A DNA stretch of 49,565 nt from an uncultured Bacilli bacterium (lineage in GTDB: Bacteria > Bacillota_I > Bacilli_A > RF39 > UBA660): the NCBI GenBank assembly GCA_934096815.1, contig CAKOMY010000008.1, positions 1 through 49,565 of the forward strand, given 5' to 3'. The position numbers and the translations under genes are program-made. Within the stretch, counting starts at the first letter, position 1, and the number at the start of each line of letters is the position of its first letter. The notes under the pieces were generated by a model. The model did no database searches. It was given only the letters and a program-made list of their open reading frames with translations, and was not told the DNA's origin. This document shows, piece by piece, positions 1-7,860 of this stretch.

Positions 1-811
1 CATCCAACATTAATTTTGTCACAAATACTTTCAAATTTTGAATTATGAATATTTCTTTCATCTAACATTTTATGTAATAATACGTATCGTTCTTCTGATG
101 ATTTACTAAATTTACCATTCTCAATTTCATTATAAGCACTTATTTTTACTCTATCATCATATTCTAAAAAATTCAATAATTCTTTAAAATCTTCGTTACT
201 ATCATTAAAACCTTTTAATAAAACATAATTAAATTCACCTTTATGAACACTATATTTTTTATAATAATTCATTGCAAATCTTAAAGAATCCATACTAGAA
301 CTAACAGGTATTAAATTTTTTCTTTTTATATCATTTGGCGCATGCAAAGAAATAGTTAATTTAAATCTTTCGATTTCATTAAAATCATTTGTAAGTGTTT
401 GTACCATCCTTACATCCGGAAATGTTGTTGCTAAGGCAAAACTTGCATTTTGATAATTATAATTTAAATATTTTATTGTTCTAAAAACATTTTCATAATT
501 TAATAAAGGTTCACCTACACCCATAAACTAAAACATATATATTTATACTGTTGTAATAAATTTAAGTCATGCATGATATTCATCGCTTGTGTTTTAATTT
601 CTTCATATGTTAAATTTCGTACAAAATTTTTATTTACACCATTGTAACACATTTGACATGATATCGGACATCCAACTTGACATGACATATATAAATGACA
701 AGTATCTCCATCATCAAAAACTCCTGTTTCAATAACAAAGTTATCATCTGTTATTTGTAATATTTTTATGGATTTATCAATCTGACTATATATTTTATCA
801 ATTACTTTCAT
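1..811 (-). pseudogene. RlmN-like radical SAM 23S rRNA methyltransferase, frameshifted and cut by the window edge
   Basis: From the ATG at 811 the protein carries the radical-SAM cluster C-x3-C-x2-C (VGCPISCQMCYNG), but the frame ends at 515. The next frame continues without a stop to base 1 with RlmN hallmarks: MGVGEPLLN, LTISLHAPND and a final NVGC at the expected C-terminal cysteine region. One missing base in the T-rich stretch near 522-535 would join the halves (ICFS|FMGVGEP). RlmN methylates C2 of A2503 in 23S rRNA. The protein starts close to the cluster and so lacks the usual N-terminal domain of about 80 residues, which suggests a short RlmN paralogue rather than the housekeeping copy. 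Its start overlaps the stop of the upstream small ORF (ATGA). Either genuine decay or a sequence indel. Confidence 0.8.
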
Positions 812-1059
812 AATAACCCATTCTTATACATTTTTTTCATTATTTTAATACTATTTTGCTTATTAGTATTATAATTTAATAAATTATATAAATTTTCTTC
901 TATTTTTGCATCAGGATTTATTAATTCAGATGCATTTAAAATCATTGATTTATATAAATTTCTTATTTTTGTTTCACTTATTCCATTTAAATAATTAGCT
1001 ACTGAATCTGACCAAGTACAATTTTTATTATGCCATCTTAAATTATATAAAATTAGCAA
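808..1059 (-). CDS. Hypothetical 83-residue protein upstream of rlmN-like gene
   Basis: No family recognised. It starts with TTG at 1059; no ATG or GTG exists after the preceding in-frame stop, and no strong ribosome binding site is visible, so the start is uncertain. The protein is basic, rich in Asn and Lys, with no membrane segment or signal peptide, and has a WHNKNCTW motif near the N-terminus. It overlaps the rlmN-like start by 4 bases (ATGA), so the two are probably translationally coupled. A TTGACA element lies about 55 bases upstream. It may be a truncated gene. Confidence 0.45.
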   Translation of the reverse strand: MLILYNLRWHNKNCTWSDSVANYLNGISETKIRNLYKSMILNASELINPDAKIEENLYNLLNYNTNKQNSIKIMKKMYKNGLL

Positions 1060-1091
1060 TGCTTTATATTCTTTTAATAAATTTAATCAAT

Positions 1092-1118
1092 ATTTTACAA
1101 CTAAAATTACTATGTCAA
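1092..1118 (-). promoter_or_regulatory. Possible sigma-A promoter of the 83-residue ORF/rlmN pair
   Basis: Perfect TTGACA -35 (complement of 1113-1118), and TAAAAT after 15 bases or AAATAT after 17. The spacing is imperfect, so confidence is moderate. Confidence 0.4.
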
Positions 1119-1169
1119 TACTTTTTTAACAAAATTTTACGATTTTCCAAAAATAATTAAATTTCAGCT

Positions 1170-1195
1170 AAAAAAGAACAGCCAAAGCTATTCTT
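1170..1195 (-). terminator. Rho-independent terminator of spo0A
   Basis: Nine-base-pair stem (AAGAATAGC / GCTGTTCTT, one G-U pair) with a TTTG loop and a run of six T on the minus strand, directly after the spo0A stop at 1198. Confidence 0.85.
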
Positions 1196-1197
1196 AA

Positions 1198-1950
1198 TTA
1201 ATGTATTTCTAATCTTAATTTATCTGCTAAAGTAGCTATGAACTCTGAATTAGTTGGTTTTGCTCTATCATAATCAACAGAGTGACCAAATATTTCTTCC
1301 ATTACCTCATAATCTCCTCTAGTCCAACTAACCTCAATTGCATGTCTTATTGCTCTTTCAACTCTTGATGAAGTTGTATCATACATACTAGCAATTTCCG
1401 GATATAATTCTTTTGTAATAGCACCTAACATACTAGGTTTATTATACATTAAACTAATACTATCTCTAATGTAACTATAGCCTTTAATATGACTAGGCAT
1501 TCCAAGTGAATGTAACAAATTTGTTATAGCTTGTTGTAAATCTTTATTATCAATTCTTATTTTATTTTGATTATTAACAATTCTTTTAATAATATCAGCT
1601 AAAGAATCTAAATTATATGGTTTTAACATATAATAACTTACCCCAACATCCATACACTTTTTAATTATATCCACTGAATTAATACATGTAGTAATTATAC
1701 TTTTAATATTTATATTTTCTTTCTTTAATTCTTCTAAGACGCTAAGTCCATCTCTCTTTGGTATAACTAAATCCATTAAAACTAAATCATAACTACCATA
1801 ATTCTTTTTTAATTCATTTAAAGCATCTTCTCCATTAGAACAAGATCCTACTATTTCTACACCAACATTCTTACTACTAAAATACCTCTTTACTTCATTG
1901 ACAACCTCTTTGTTATCATCTACAATAAATACCTGTATTTTGGTTTTCAT
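1198..1950 (-). CDS. spo0A: Sporulation master regulator Spo0A
   Basis: Response regulator of 250 residues that, when phosphorylated, switches cells into sporulation by binding 0A boxes. Receiver domain about 1-120: acidic pair D11/D12, phospho-acceptor D60 in LMDLVIPKRDG, K110-P111. C-terminal DNA-binding domain about 140-250 with the very conserved HSLGMPSHIKGY, ERAIRHAIEVSWTRG and PTNSEFIATLADKLR stretches, which are diagnostic for Spo0A. A good AAAAGGAGAG site precedes the ATG. In Clostridia and Bacilli spo0A often follows spoIVB; here its upstream neighbours are two ligase/pseudokinase cassettes instead. It has its own terminator and an upstream gap of 121 bp with a perfect 0A-box sequence, suggesting autoregulation. 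Confidence 0.98.
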   Translation of the reverse strand: MKTKIQVFIVDDNKEVVNEVKRYFSSKNVGVEIVGSCSNGEDALNELKKNYGSYDLVLMDLVIPKRDGLSVLEELKKENINIKSIITTCINSVDIIKKCMDVGVSYYMLKPYNLDSLADIIKRIVNNQNKIRIDNKDLQQAITNLLHSLGMPSHIKGYSYIRDSISLMYNKPSMLGAITKELYPEIASMYDTTSSRVERAIRHAIEVSWTRGDYEVMEEIFGHSVDYDRAKPTNSEFIATLADKLRLEIH

Positions 1951-2020
1951 TTTCTCTCCTTTTCATCTTTTATTATATAAATACCACATAATTTAATTAT
2001 ACACTTAAATGTGACAAATA

Positions 2021-2055
2021 AAAAGAAAATATCCTGACAACTATTGTCAAGATAT
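2021..2055 (-). terminator. Terminator between kinase-like gene and spo0A
   Basis: Stem ATATCTTGACAA / TTGTCAGGATAT (complement of 2029-2055) with a 3-base loop and a following T-rich tract on the minus strand. It separates the cassette transcript from spo0A. Confidence 0.85.
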
Positions 2056-2063
2056 GTAAACTT

Positions 2064-2071
2064 TTGTCGAA
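2064..2071 (+). promoter_or_regulatory. Candidate Spo0A binding site (0A box) upstream of spo0A
   Basis: TTGTCGAA is an exact match to the Bacillus 0A-box consensus. It lies about 115 bp upstream of the spo0A start, next to the stop codon of the kinase-like gene. By base composition one or two chance copies are expected in the whole window, but very few in a gap this short. Binding is inferred. Confidence 0.55.
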
Positions 2072-3877
2072 TTATTTAAAATTAACCTCTACATCTTTTT
2101 TATCTAAAGGCTCAATTAATATAGCATCAAAACCATAATCTTTTAATTCTTTCTTTAACTGAATACTCTTTTTATTCGTTATAACAAAAACTTTTCCTTT
2201 GAAACTATCTACTTTTCTTACTTTATCTAAAAAACTTCTAGCATCTATTTTATCCATATCTTCATCTATTACAACTGCATCAAATGCTTCTCCATCTCTT
2301 ACTTTATCTAAACATGTTTTAGTCATTTCAAATGATTCTACTTTATAATTATTTTTCTTTCCAATTTGTTTTATTACTTTTACATTATCTTTATTTTCAC
2401 TTATTACACCTATAATTTTTTTATCACTCATATATTTATTATATGTTTCTAATTTTTCATCTAACGTACTTCCATCACTTTGTACTATCTTTTGATCTAA
2501 TGTTATATTTACTATTGTTCCATTATTATTAAGTGATTCAATTGATAATGTTCCACCTATCATATTAATTAATTTGTTTACTATCTTTAAATTTACTATT
2601 AAATCATCTTTTCCTTTTATTTCATTTACATTTAATTCAGAATTATCACTTAATATCTTATTTTGTTTTACTAAATCTATTCCTGTTCCTGAATCTTCTA
2701 CTGATATTATTAATCTACATATATCATATTTTACTATACATGATACTCTAAGTTCTATAAATCCTTCACTAGTATTTTTTATTGAATTATCTATGACACT
2801 ATTTATAATTTGTTTTACTTTTATTGAATCACCATATAACATATCTGGTATTGTATTACTTATATCATATCTAAAATCTATATTATTCTTAATCTTATTT
2901 CTATTGTAAGCTACTATTCCATTTAATAAATTTACTATATTATAAGTATTATTTATTACTTTTAATTCTTTAGAATCCATCTCTGAAATATTTATTGTTG
3001 CATTTACTCTTTTTTTACTATTATCAACTATTGCATCTATTTCTTTTAAACTATGTTTAATTTCACTAATATCATTCATTTTATTTATATTATTTAATTT
3101 AGTTTTTACATTATTTAATACTAAATTCATTTCATCTGTAACATGATATAAAAATGATGATTTATCTTCATTAGTTTTCTCTGTTATTTCTTTAATCTTT
3201 GTTACCTCTTCTAACATCTTTAAATCAGGATTTTCTATCGTAAAATACATTAAAAATAAAATATAAGATTCAATAGGAGTAACTAGTAATAACATTGGAT
3301 TAGAAATTTGCCACATTATAGCTAATGAGCCAAAAATAATATAAAATAGCAAAGGTAAATATTTTATATTTATAATATGCTTAATATTTCTTATTACACA
3401 AACAAATATAATAAAAATTCCATAAATTACACCTAAGATTAGAAATATCATTGCTGCTCCAGTTGGATAATAAAGTCCATTCATATTCGTGATATATATT
3501 GGTAAAACTAATATTAAAAATAATATTAAAAATCCAATTAAAAACAAATATTTTACTATTTTATTGTTTTCATTTTCTTTATCATTTAAAGAAAATGATA
3601 TAATTATAATATAATAAACAAAAAATATTTCCCATAATATATAATCACAAAAAATAAATCTTAATAAAATTATATAATAAAAACTATCATGAAAATCACT
3701 AAAATTTTTTATTAACAAATAACTTAGAATCTGTAAAATTAATCCTAATATACTAAGTATTAATAGTCGAGAAAATGCTACATTCTCAAGTTTTTTTATT
3801 TTTTGTTTAGTATAAAAAACAATTGTAATTACTAATATAAATAGTAAACAACAAACAGCAATGATAAAACTTTCCAT
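2072..3877 (-). CDS. Seven-helix membrane sensor with degenerate histidine kinase and receiver-like domain (copy 1)
   Basis: 601 residues. About seven hydrophobic helices (3-24, 35-58, 64-97, 108-130, 140-164, 172-192, 195-212), a linker with ENPDLKMLEE, a dimerisation-like helix region 230-300, a HATPase_c-like domain about 310-462, and a C-terminal receiver-like domain about 484-601. The His-box position holds Asp (FLYHVTDEMN, D248). The N-box N364 and G1 box DSGTG (395-399) remain, but the G2 glycines are replaced by KGKDDLIV (421-428). The receiver keeps D538 but has Glu where Lys is expected (E589-P590). It is therefore probably a pseudokinase or signal transducer. It follows the ligase gene by 3 bases, so they are co-transcribed. 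Residues 214-532 are identical, base for base, to the second copy at 6005-7801. Confidence 0.85.
   Translation of the reverse strand: MESFIIAVCCLLFILVITIVFYTKQKIKKLENVAFSRLLILSILGLILQILSYLLIKNFSDFHDSFYYIILLRFIFCDYILWEIFFVYYIIIISFSLNDKENENNKIVKYLFLIGFLILFLILVLPIYITNMNGLYYPTGAAMIFLILGVIYGIFIIFVCVIRNIKHIINIKYLPLLFYIIFGSLAIMWQISNPMLLLVTPIESYILFLMYFTIENPDLKMLEEVTKIKEITEKTNEDKSSFLYHVTDEMNLVLNNVKTKLNNINKMNDISEIKHSLKEIDAIVDNSKKRVNATINISEMDSKELKVINNTYNIVNLLNGIVAYNRNKIKNNIDFRYDISNTIPDMLYGDSIKVKQIINSVIDNSIKNTSEGFIELRVSCIVKYDICRLIISVEDSGTGIDLVKQNKILSDNSELNVNEIKGKDDLIVNLKIVNKLINMIGGTLSIESLNNNGTIVNITLDQKIVQSDGSTLDEKLETYNKYMSDKKIIGVISENKDNVKVIKQIGKKNNYKVESFEMTKTCLDKVRDGEAFDAVVIDEDMDKIDARSFLDKVRKVDSFKGKVFVITNKKSIQLKKELKDYGFDAILIEPLDKKDVEVNFK
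2280..3238 (-). repeat. 959-bp perfect repeat, copy 1 (kinase body)
   Basis: Line-by-line comparison shows no difference from 6213-7171 (constant offset of 3933). Differences resume on both sides, at 2279 and 3239. It covers the kinase-like region but not the sensor or the end of the receiver domain. Confidence 0.97.
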
Positions 3878-3880
3878 AAT

Positions 3881-5770
3881 TTATTTTCCCCTTTTTAAAA
3901 CTTTTCTTTTATTTTGACTAACAACTACAATTTTATTATTAAAATTATACATTTCTTTTTCTAACTCCTTATAATCAATTTTATTAATAGATGTTAATGG
4001 ATAACTATCTCTAAAAACATAAACAAATGGTAAATAATAATCTGGTAATTCTTTTTTTACGGCATTGTTAAGTTCTTTTATTAATGTCTCTTTATTAACA
4101 CTATTATTTTTTAAAATTATATGAGCAATTGGAACTTTTCTATACTTAGCATGTGGCGCACCAACCACAACACATCCTTCAACATTTGGATTTTGACATA
4201 TAATATTTTCCATTGTTGAAGGAAAAATTTTATTACCATTAGAAACTATCATTCTTTTCATTCTACCAATAACAAATAAATTACCATCTTTATTCATATA
4301 TCCCAAGTCTCCAGTATGTACCCAAATTTCTCCATCTTCATGCTGTTTAACTACAAGATTATACTCATCATTATTATTTAGATATCTAGACATCACTGTT
4401 TCAGTTTTAATACATATTTCTCCAACTTCACCTATTTCTTTTTCTTCTGTTGTTTTTGGATCAAATATTGAGATAGAATTATTTATTAAAGGTATTCCAA
4501 CACTACCACCTGTATATGCATTTTCTTTAGAATAACATGCTGATGATGAAACCTCAGTCATTCCATATCCTTGTCCAATATGATAATAACAACCATTTTT
4601 TCTAAAGTATTCATTTATTTTCTTTTCCAGTTCTAAATTCATTGTGTCCCCACCAGATACAGGAACATTTAAATTGCTTAAATCAGTATTTTTAGTCATT
4701 TTGTTATTCATCATTTTTTCATATAAAATTGGTCCACCAAACACTACATTTGGTTTATATTTCATCATTAATTTTGGAAAATCTTTTGCATCAAATTTAG
4801 GAATTAAAATATTTTCTAAACCTAACACTAAAGGCATATGTGTAGCACAACAAATACCATAAGCAATAAAAGGTGGTAAAAAATTAAGAAAAGTGTCTTT
4901 CTTATTAAAATTGTATTCTCCTAAAAAATGTTGATTTGCCATTTCATTTAAATTTTTATTTGTCAAAACCACAGACTTAGGCTTACCAGTTGTCCCACCA
5001 GTTCTTACCATAATAGCTTCTTGTTTTTCATCATAAACATCAAAATTTTTAATTTCAATATTATCACCAAGAACTATAAATTCATCCCATGTCATGTAAA
5101 AGTTATTAGAAATATTCTCTTTAATACTTTTAACTTTAGTAATTATCTTAAAAAACATATTATCATTTTTAACCGTTTCTAATGGATTTACTAATATAAA
5201 ATTTCTAACATTTGACTTATCTTTAATGGTTTTTATATCTTTATTTTTAATAAAAGTATCTATTGCAAACACTAAATTAGAGTTGCTATTATTTAAAATA
5301 TCTAGAATCTCATCATTTTTTAATCTTGGATCAATTATATTCACTAGTACTCCTAGTCTATTTAGTGCATAAAACAAGTAAACATTTTCAGGTATATTTG
5401 CCATTATCAAAGTAACAATATCTCCTGATTTAACATTTAACTTGATAAGAGATTTAGTAACTTTATCAATATAATCTATTAATTCATTATAACTCAAAAT
5501 ATGTCCCATATAATTTAAAGCATTACTACTTAAATTATCACTATTATGTCTCTTCATAAATTCATAAGCAGTACAATTTTCTCTTAAAATATCAATATTT
5601 TCTTTAGAATAATACTTAAGCCATGGTTTATCTATTGAAGCATAATTTGTAATAGGTCCTAATATTCTACCTATAGCAATATCTCTTAAATAAATATTTC
5701 TTTCTTTTTTCTCTTCATTAGATAACTCTAATATTTTTTTCTTTAATTCTATTAAATCTTCCTTCCTCAT
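3881..5770 (-). CDS. AMP-binding acid:CoA ligase-like enzyme (cassette 1)
   Basis: Adenylate-forming enzyme of 629 residues: family members activate a carboxylic acid with ATP to an acyl-AMP and usually transfer it to CoA. Seen: P-loop MVRTGGTTGKPKS (about residue 255-267), GYGMTE (A5), HTGDLGY (A7), the hinge region GRMKRMIVSNGNKI (A8) and the C-terminal lysine in TSINKIDYKEL (A10). The ANL core and catalytic residues look intact. No signal peptide, so it is cytosolic. The frame runs 12 codons further up, but the ATG at 5770 is chosen: GGGGGA lies 6-7 bases before it and the -10 element at 5795-5800 would put transcription start downstream of the longer version. The first 50 residues (KEDLI...YLRDIA...GP...IDKPWL.YY) match the second ligase at 7861. 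Substrate unknown. Confidence 0.88.
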   Translation of the reverse strand: MRKEDLIELKKKILELSNEEKKERNIYLRDIAIGRILGPITNYASIDKPWLKYYSKENIDILRENCTAYEFMKRHNSDNLSSNALNYMGHILSYNELIDYIDKVTKSLIKLNVKSGDIVTLIMANIPENVYLFYALNRLGVLVNIIDPRLKNDEILDILNNSNSNLVFAIDTFIKNKDIKTIKDKSNVRNFILVNPLETVKNDNMFFKIITKVKSIKENISNNFYMTWDEFIVLGDNIEIKNFDVYDEKQEAIMVRTGGTTGKPKSVVLTNKNLNEMANQHFLGEYNFNKKDTFLNFLPPFIAYGICCATHMPLVLGLENILIPKFDAKDFPKLMMKYKPNVVFGGPILYEKMMNNKMTKNTDLSNLNVPVSGGDTMNLELEKKINEYFRKNGCYYHIGQGYGMTEVSSSACYSKENAYTGGSVGIPLINNSISIFDPKTTEEKEIGEVGEICIKTETVMSRYLNNNDEYNLVVKQHEDGEIWVHTGDLGYMNKDGNLFVIGRMKRMIVSNGNKIFPSTMENIICQNPNVEGCVVVGAPHAKYRKVPIAHIILKNNSVNKETLIKELNNAVKKELPDYYLPFVYVFRDSYPLTSINKIDYKELEKEMYNFNNKIVVVSQNKRKVLKRGK

Positions 5771-5794
5771 TATAATCCCCCACATAACAAACAC

Positions 5795-5803
5795 ATTGTA
5801 ACA
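5795..5803 (-). promoter_or_regulatory. Extended -10 promoter of ligase/kinase cassette 1
   Basis: TGTTACAAT on the minus strand, 25 bases before the chosen ATG, with no recognisable -35 but the T-run of the preceding terminator at that position. The same layout precedes cassette 2 (TGCTATAAT). Confidence 0.6.
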
Positions 5804-5815
5804 CATATCCGTGTA

Positions 5816-5852
5816 TAAAAAAAGTCATTAAATAATTTATAGTCAATAACTT
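5816..5852 (-). terminator. Terminator after kinase-like gene copy 2
   Basis: Stem AAGTTATT / AATGACTT with one G-U pair, then about eight T on the minus strand. The loop is long (15 bases), so it may be weak. Between this and 6004 I see no gene, only AT-rich sequence. Confidence 0.6.
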
Positions 5853-6004
5853 AATAAAGATTATTCTAAAAGTACATATAATCTAAATTAGTAAAATACA
5901 CACTAACAATATTATTATAAATAAACATTTAAAACCATATTCTAATAATCCATTTTTTAAATAATAATCAAATATATTTTCATATAGTTCACATTTATAA
6001 TAAC

Positions 6005-7801
6005 CTATTTAAAATTAACCTCTACATCTTTTTTATCTAAAGGCTCAATTAATATAGCATTAAAGCCATAATCTTTTAGTTCTTTTTTTAACTGAATATT
6101 TTTCTTCTTAGTTATAACAAAAACTTTTCCTTTAAAACCATCTACTTTTCTTATTTTATCTAAAAAACTTCTAGCATCTATTTTATCCATATCTTCATCT
6201 ATCACAATTGTGTCAAATGCTTCTCCATCTCTTACTTTATCTAAACATGTTTTAGTCATTTCAAATGATTCTACTTTATAATTATTTTTCTTTCCAATTT
6301 GTTTTATTACTTTTACATTATCTTTATTTTCACTTATTACACCTATAATTTTTTTATCACTCATATATTTATTATATGTTTCTAATTTTTCATCTAACGT
6401 ACTTCCATCACTTTGTACTATCTTTTGATCTAATGTTATATTTACTATTGTTCCATTATTATTAAGTGATTCAATTGATAATGTTCCACCTATCATATTA
6501 ATTAATTTGTTTACTATCTTTAAATTTACTATTAAATCATCTTTTCCTTTTATTTCATTTACATTTAATTCAGAATTATCACTTAATATCTTATTTTGTT
6601 TTACTAAATCTATTCCTGTTCCTGAATCTTCTACTGATATTATTAATCTACATATATCATATTTTACTATACATGATACTCTAAGTTCTATAAATCCTTC
6701 ACTAGTATTTTTTATTGAATTATCTATGACACTATTTATAATTTGTTTTACTTTTATTGAATCACCATATAACATATCTGGTATTGTATTACTTATATCA
6801 TATCTAAAATCTATATTATTCTTAATCTTATTTCTATTGTAAGCTACTATTCCATTTAATAAATTTACTATATTATAAGTATTATTTATTACTTTTAATT
6901 CTTTAGAATCCATCTCTGAAATATTTATTGTTGCATTTACTCTTTTTTTACTATTATCAACTATTGCATCTATTTCTTTTAAACTATGTTTAATTTCACT
7001 AATATCATTCATTTTATTTATATTATTTAATTTAGTTTTTACATTATTTAATACTAAATTCATTTCATCTGTAACATGATATAAAAATGATGATTTATCT
7101 TCATTAGTTTTCTCTGTTATTTCTTTAATCTTTGTTACCTCTTCTAACATCTTTAAATCAGGATTTTCTATTGTAAAATACATTAAAAAACAAATACAAC
7201 TTTCCATAGAAGTTATTATTAGAATATCAGGATAAGTATGTTGGATAGCAGCAGAAATAAGACCTGAAAAAATTAATAAATATATTGGAATACTCTTAGT
7301 TTTAGATATTTTCTTATGATTCACAATTAATACAACAAACATAAATATACAAACAATAGCTGAAAATATAAATGATATGTTAATAGCTAAACCATATGTA
7401 TAATACGTTTTAGTTTTAACATTTCTATATAAACTATATGGTGCCATACAAACAATCCATGATTCAATAAAAGTTATTACAGTATCACACTTAATTAATA
7501 ATCTTTCATATTTATTAAAAACTAAAATTATTAAATAGAGTAACATTAAATTTACAAATACAATAAAGTAAACTAAATACGACTTATAAATTATTGTAGA
7601 TATTATTTTAGGAACAATATCATATTTAAAAGACACATAATCACATAATAATTGTAAAATCAAACCTATAATGTTAACTATAAGCATTATTTTATATACT
7701 TTATTTTCTTTATTTTTCAATCTTGATTTAGAAAAATATAAAAAATTTAATCCAAACATATATATTAAACTAAAAATTATTAATAATGTTTTATTTGTCA
7801 T
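6005..7801 (-). CDS. Seven-helix membrane sensor with degenerate histidine kinase and receiver-like domain (copy 2)
   Basis: 598 residues, same architecture as the protein at 2072-3877. The membrane part (about 1-208) has diverged strongly; only scattered matches such as IGLILQLL and the final FTIENPDLK remain. Residues 211-529 are identical to copy 1. The His-box again has Asp (FLYHVTDEMN, D245), the G2 glycines are missing and the receiver-like tail keeps IVIDEDMDKID with Glu-Pro instead of Lys-Pro. The last 70 residues differ at a few positions. It starts 59 bases after the ligase stop at 7861, so cassette 2 is probably one transcript. A shared output domain with a different sensor suggests two inputs converging on one pathway. 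Confidence 0.85.
   Translation of the reverse strand: MTNKTLLIIFSLIYMFGLNFLYFSKSRLKNKENKVYKIMLIVNIIGLILQLLCDYVSFKYDIVPKIISTIIYKSYLVYFIVFVNLMLLYLIILVFNKYERLLIKCDTVITFIESWIVCMAPYSLYRNVKTKTYYTYGLAINISFIFSAIVCIFMFVVLIVNHKKISKTKSIPIYLLIFSGLISAAIQHTYPDILIITSMESCICFLMYFTIENPDLKMLEEVTKIKEITEKTNEDKSSFLYHVTDEMNLVLNNVKTKLNNINKMNDISEIKHSLKEIDAIVDNSKKRVNATINISEMDSKELKVINNTYNIVNLLNGIVAYNRNKIKNNIDFRYDISNTIPDMLYGDSIKVKQIINSVIDNSIKNTSEGFIELRVSCIVKYDICRLIISVEDSGTGIDLVKQNKILSDNSELNVNEIKGKDDLIVNLKIVNKLINMIGGTLSIESLNNNGTIVNITLDQKIVQSDGSTLDEKLETYNKYMSDKKIIGVISENKDNVKVIKQIGKKNNYKVESFEMTKTCLDKVRDGEAFDTIVIDEDMDKIDARSFLDKIRKVDGFKGKVFVITKKKNIQLKKELKDYGFNAILIEPLDKKDVEVNFK
6213..7171 (-). repeat. 959-bp perfect repeat, copy 2 (kinase body)
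   Basis: Identical to 2280-3238 at every base compared, with no indel. This means a very recent copying event, most simply gene conversion between the two cassettes. Confidence 0.97.
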
Positions 7802-7860
7802 AATCTACTTTCACCATTTTAATAATAACAAAAAAGAAAATAAATTTCTATTAATAAAAC

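Noticed and set aside
2574..2909. 111-residue plus-strand open frame, repeated exactly at 6507-6842
   Set aside because: It is the antisense of the identical kinase bodies; its duplication follows from the repeat and it has no ribosome site.
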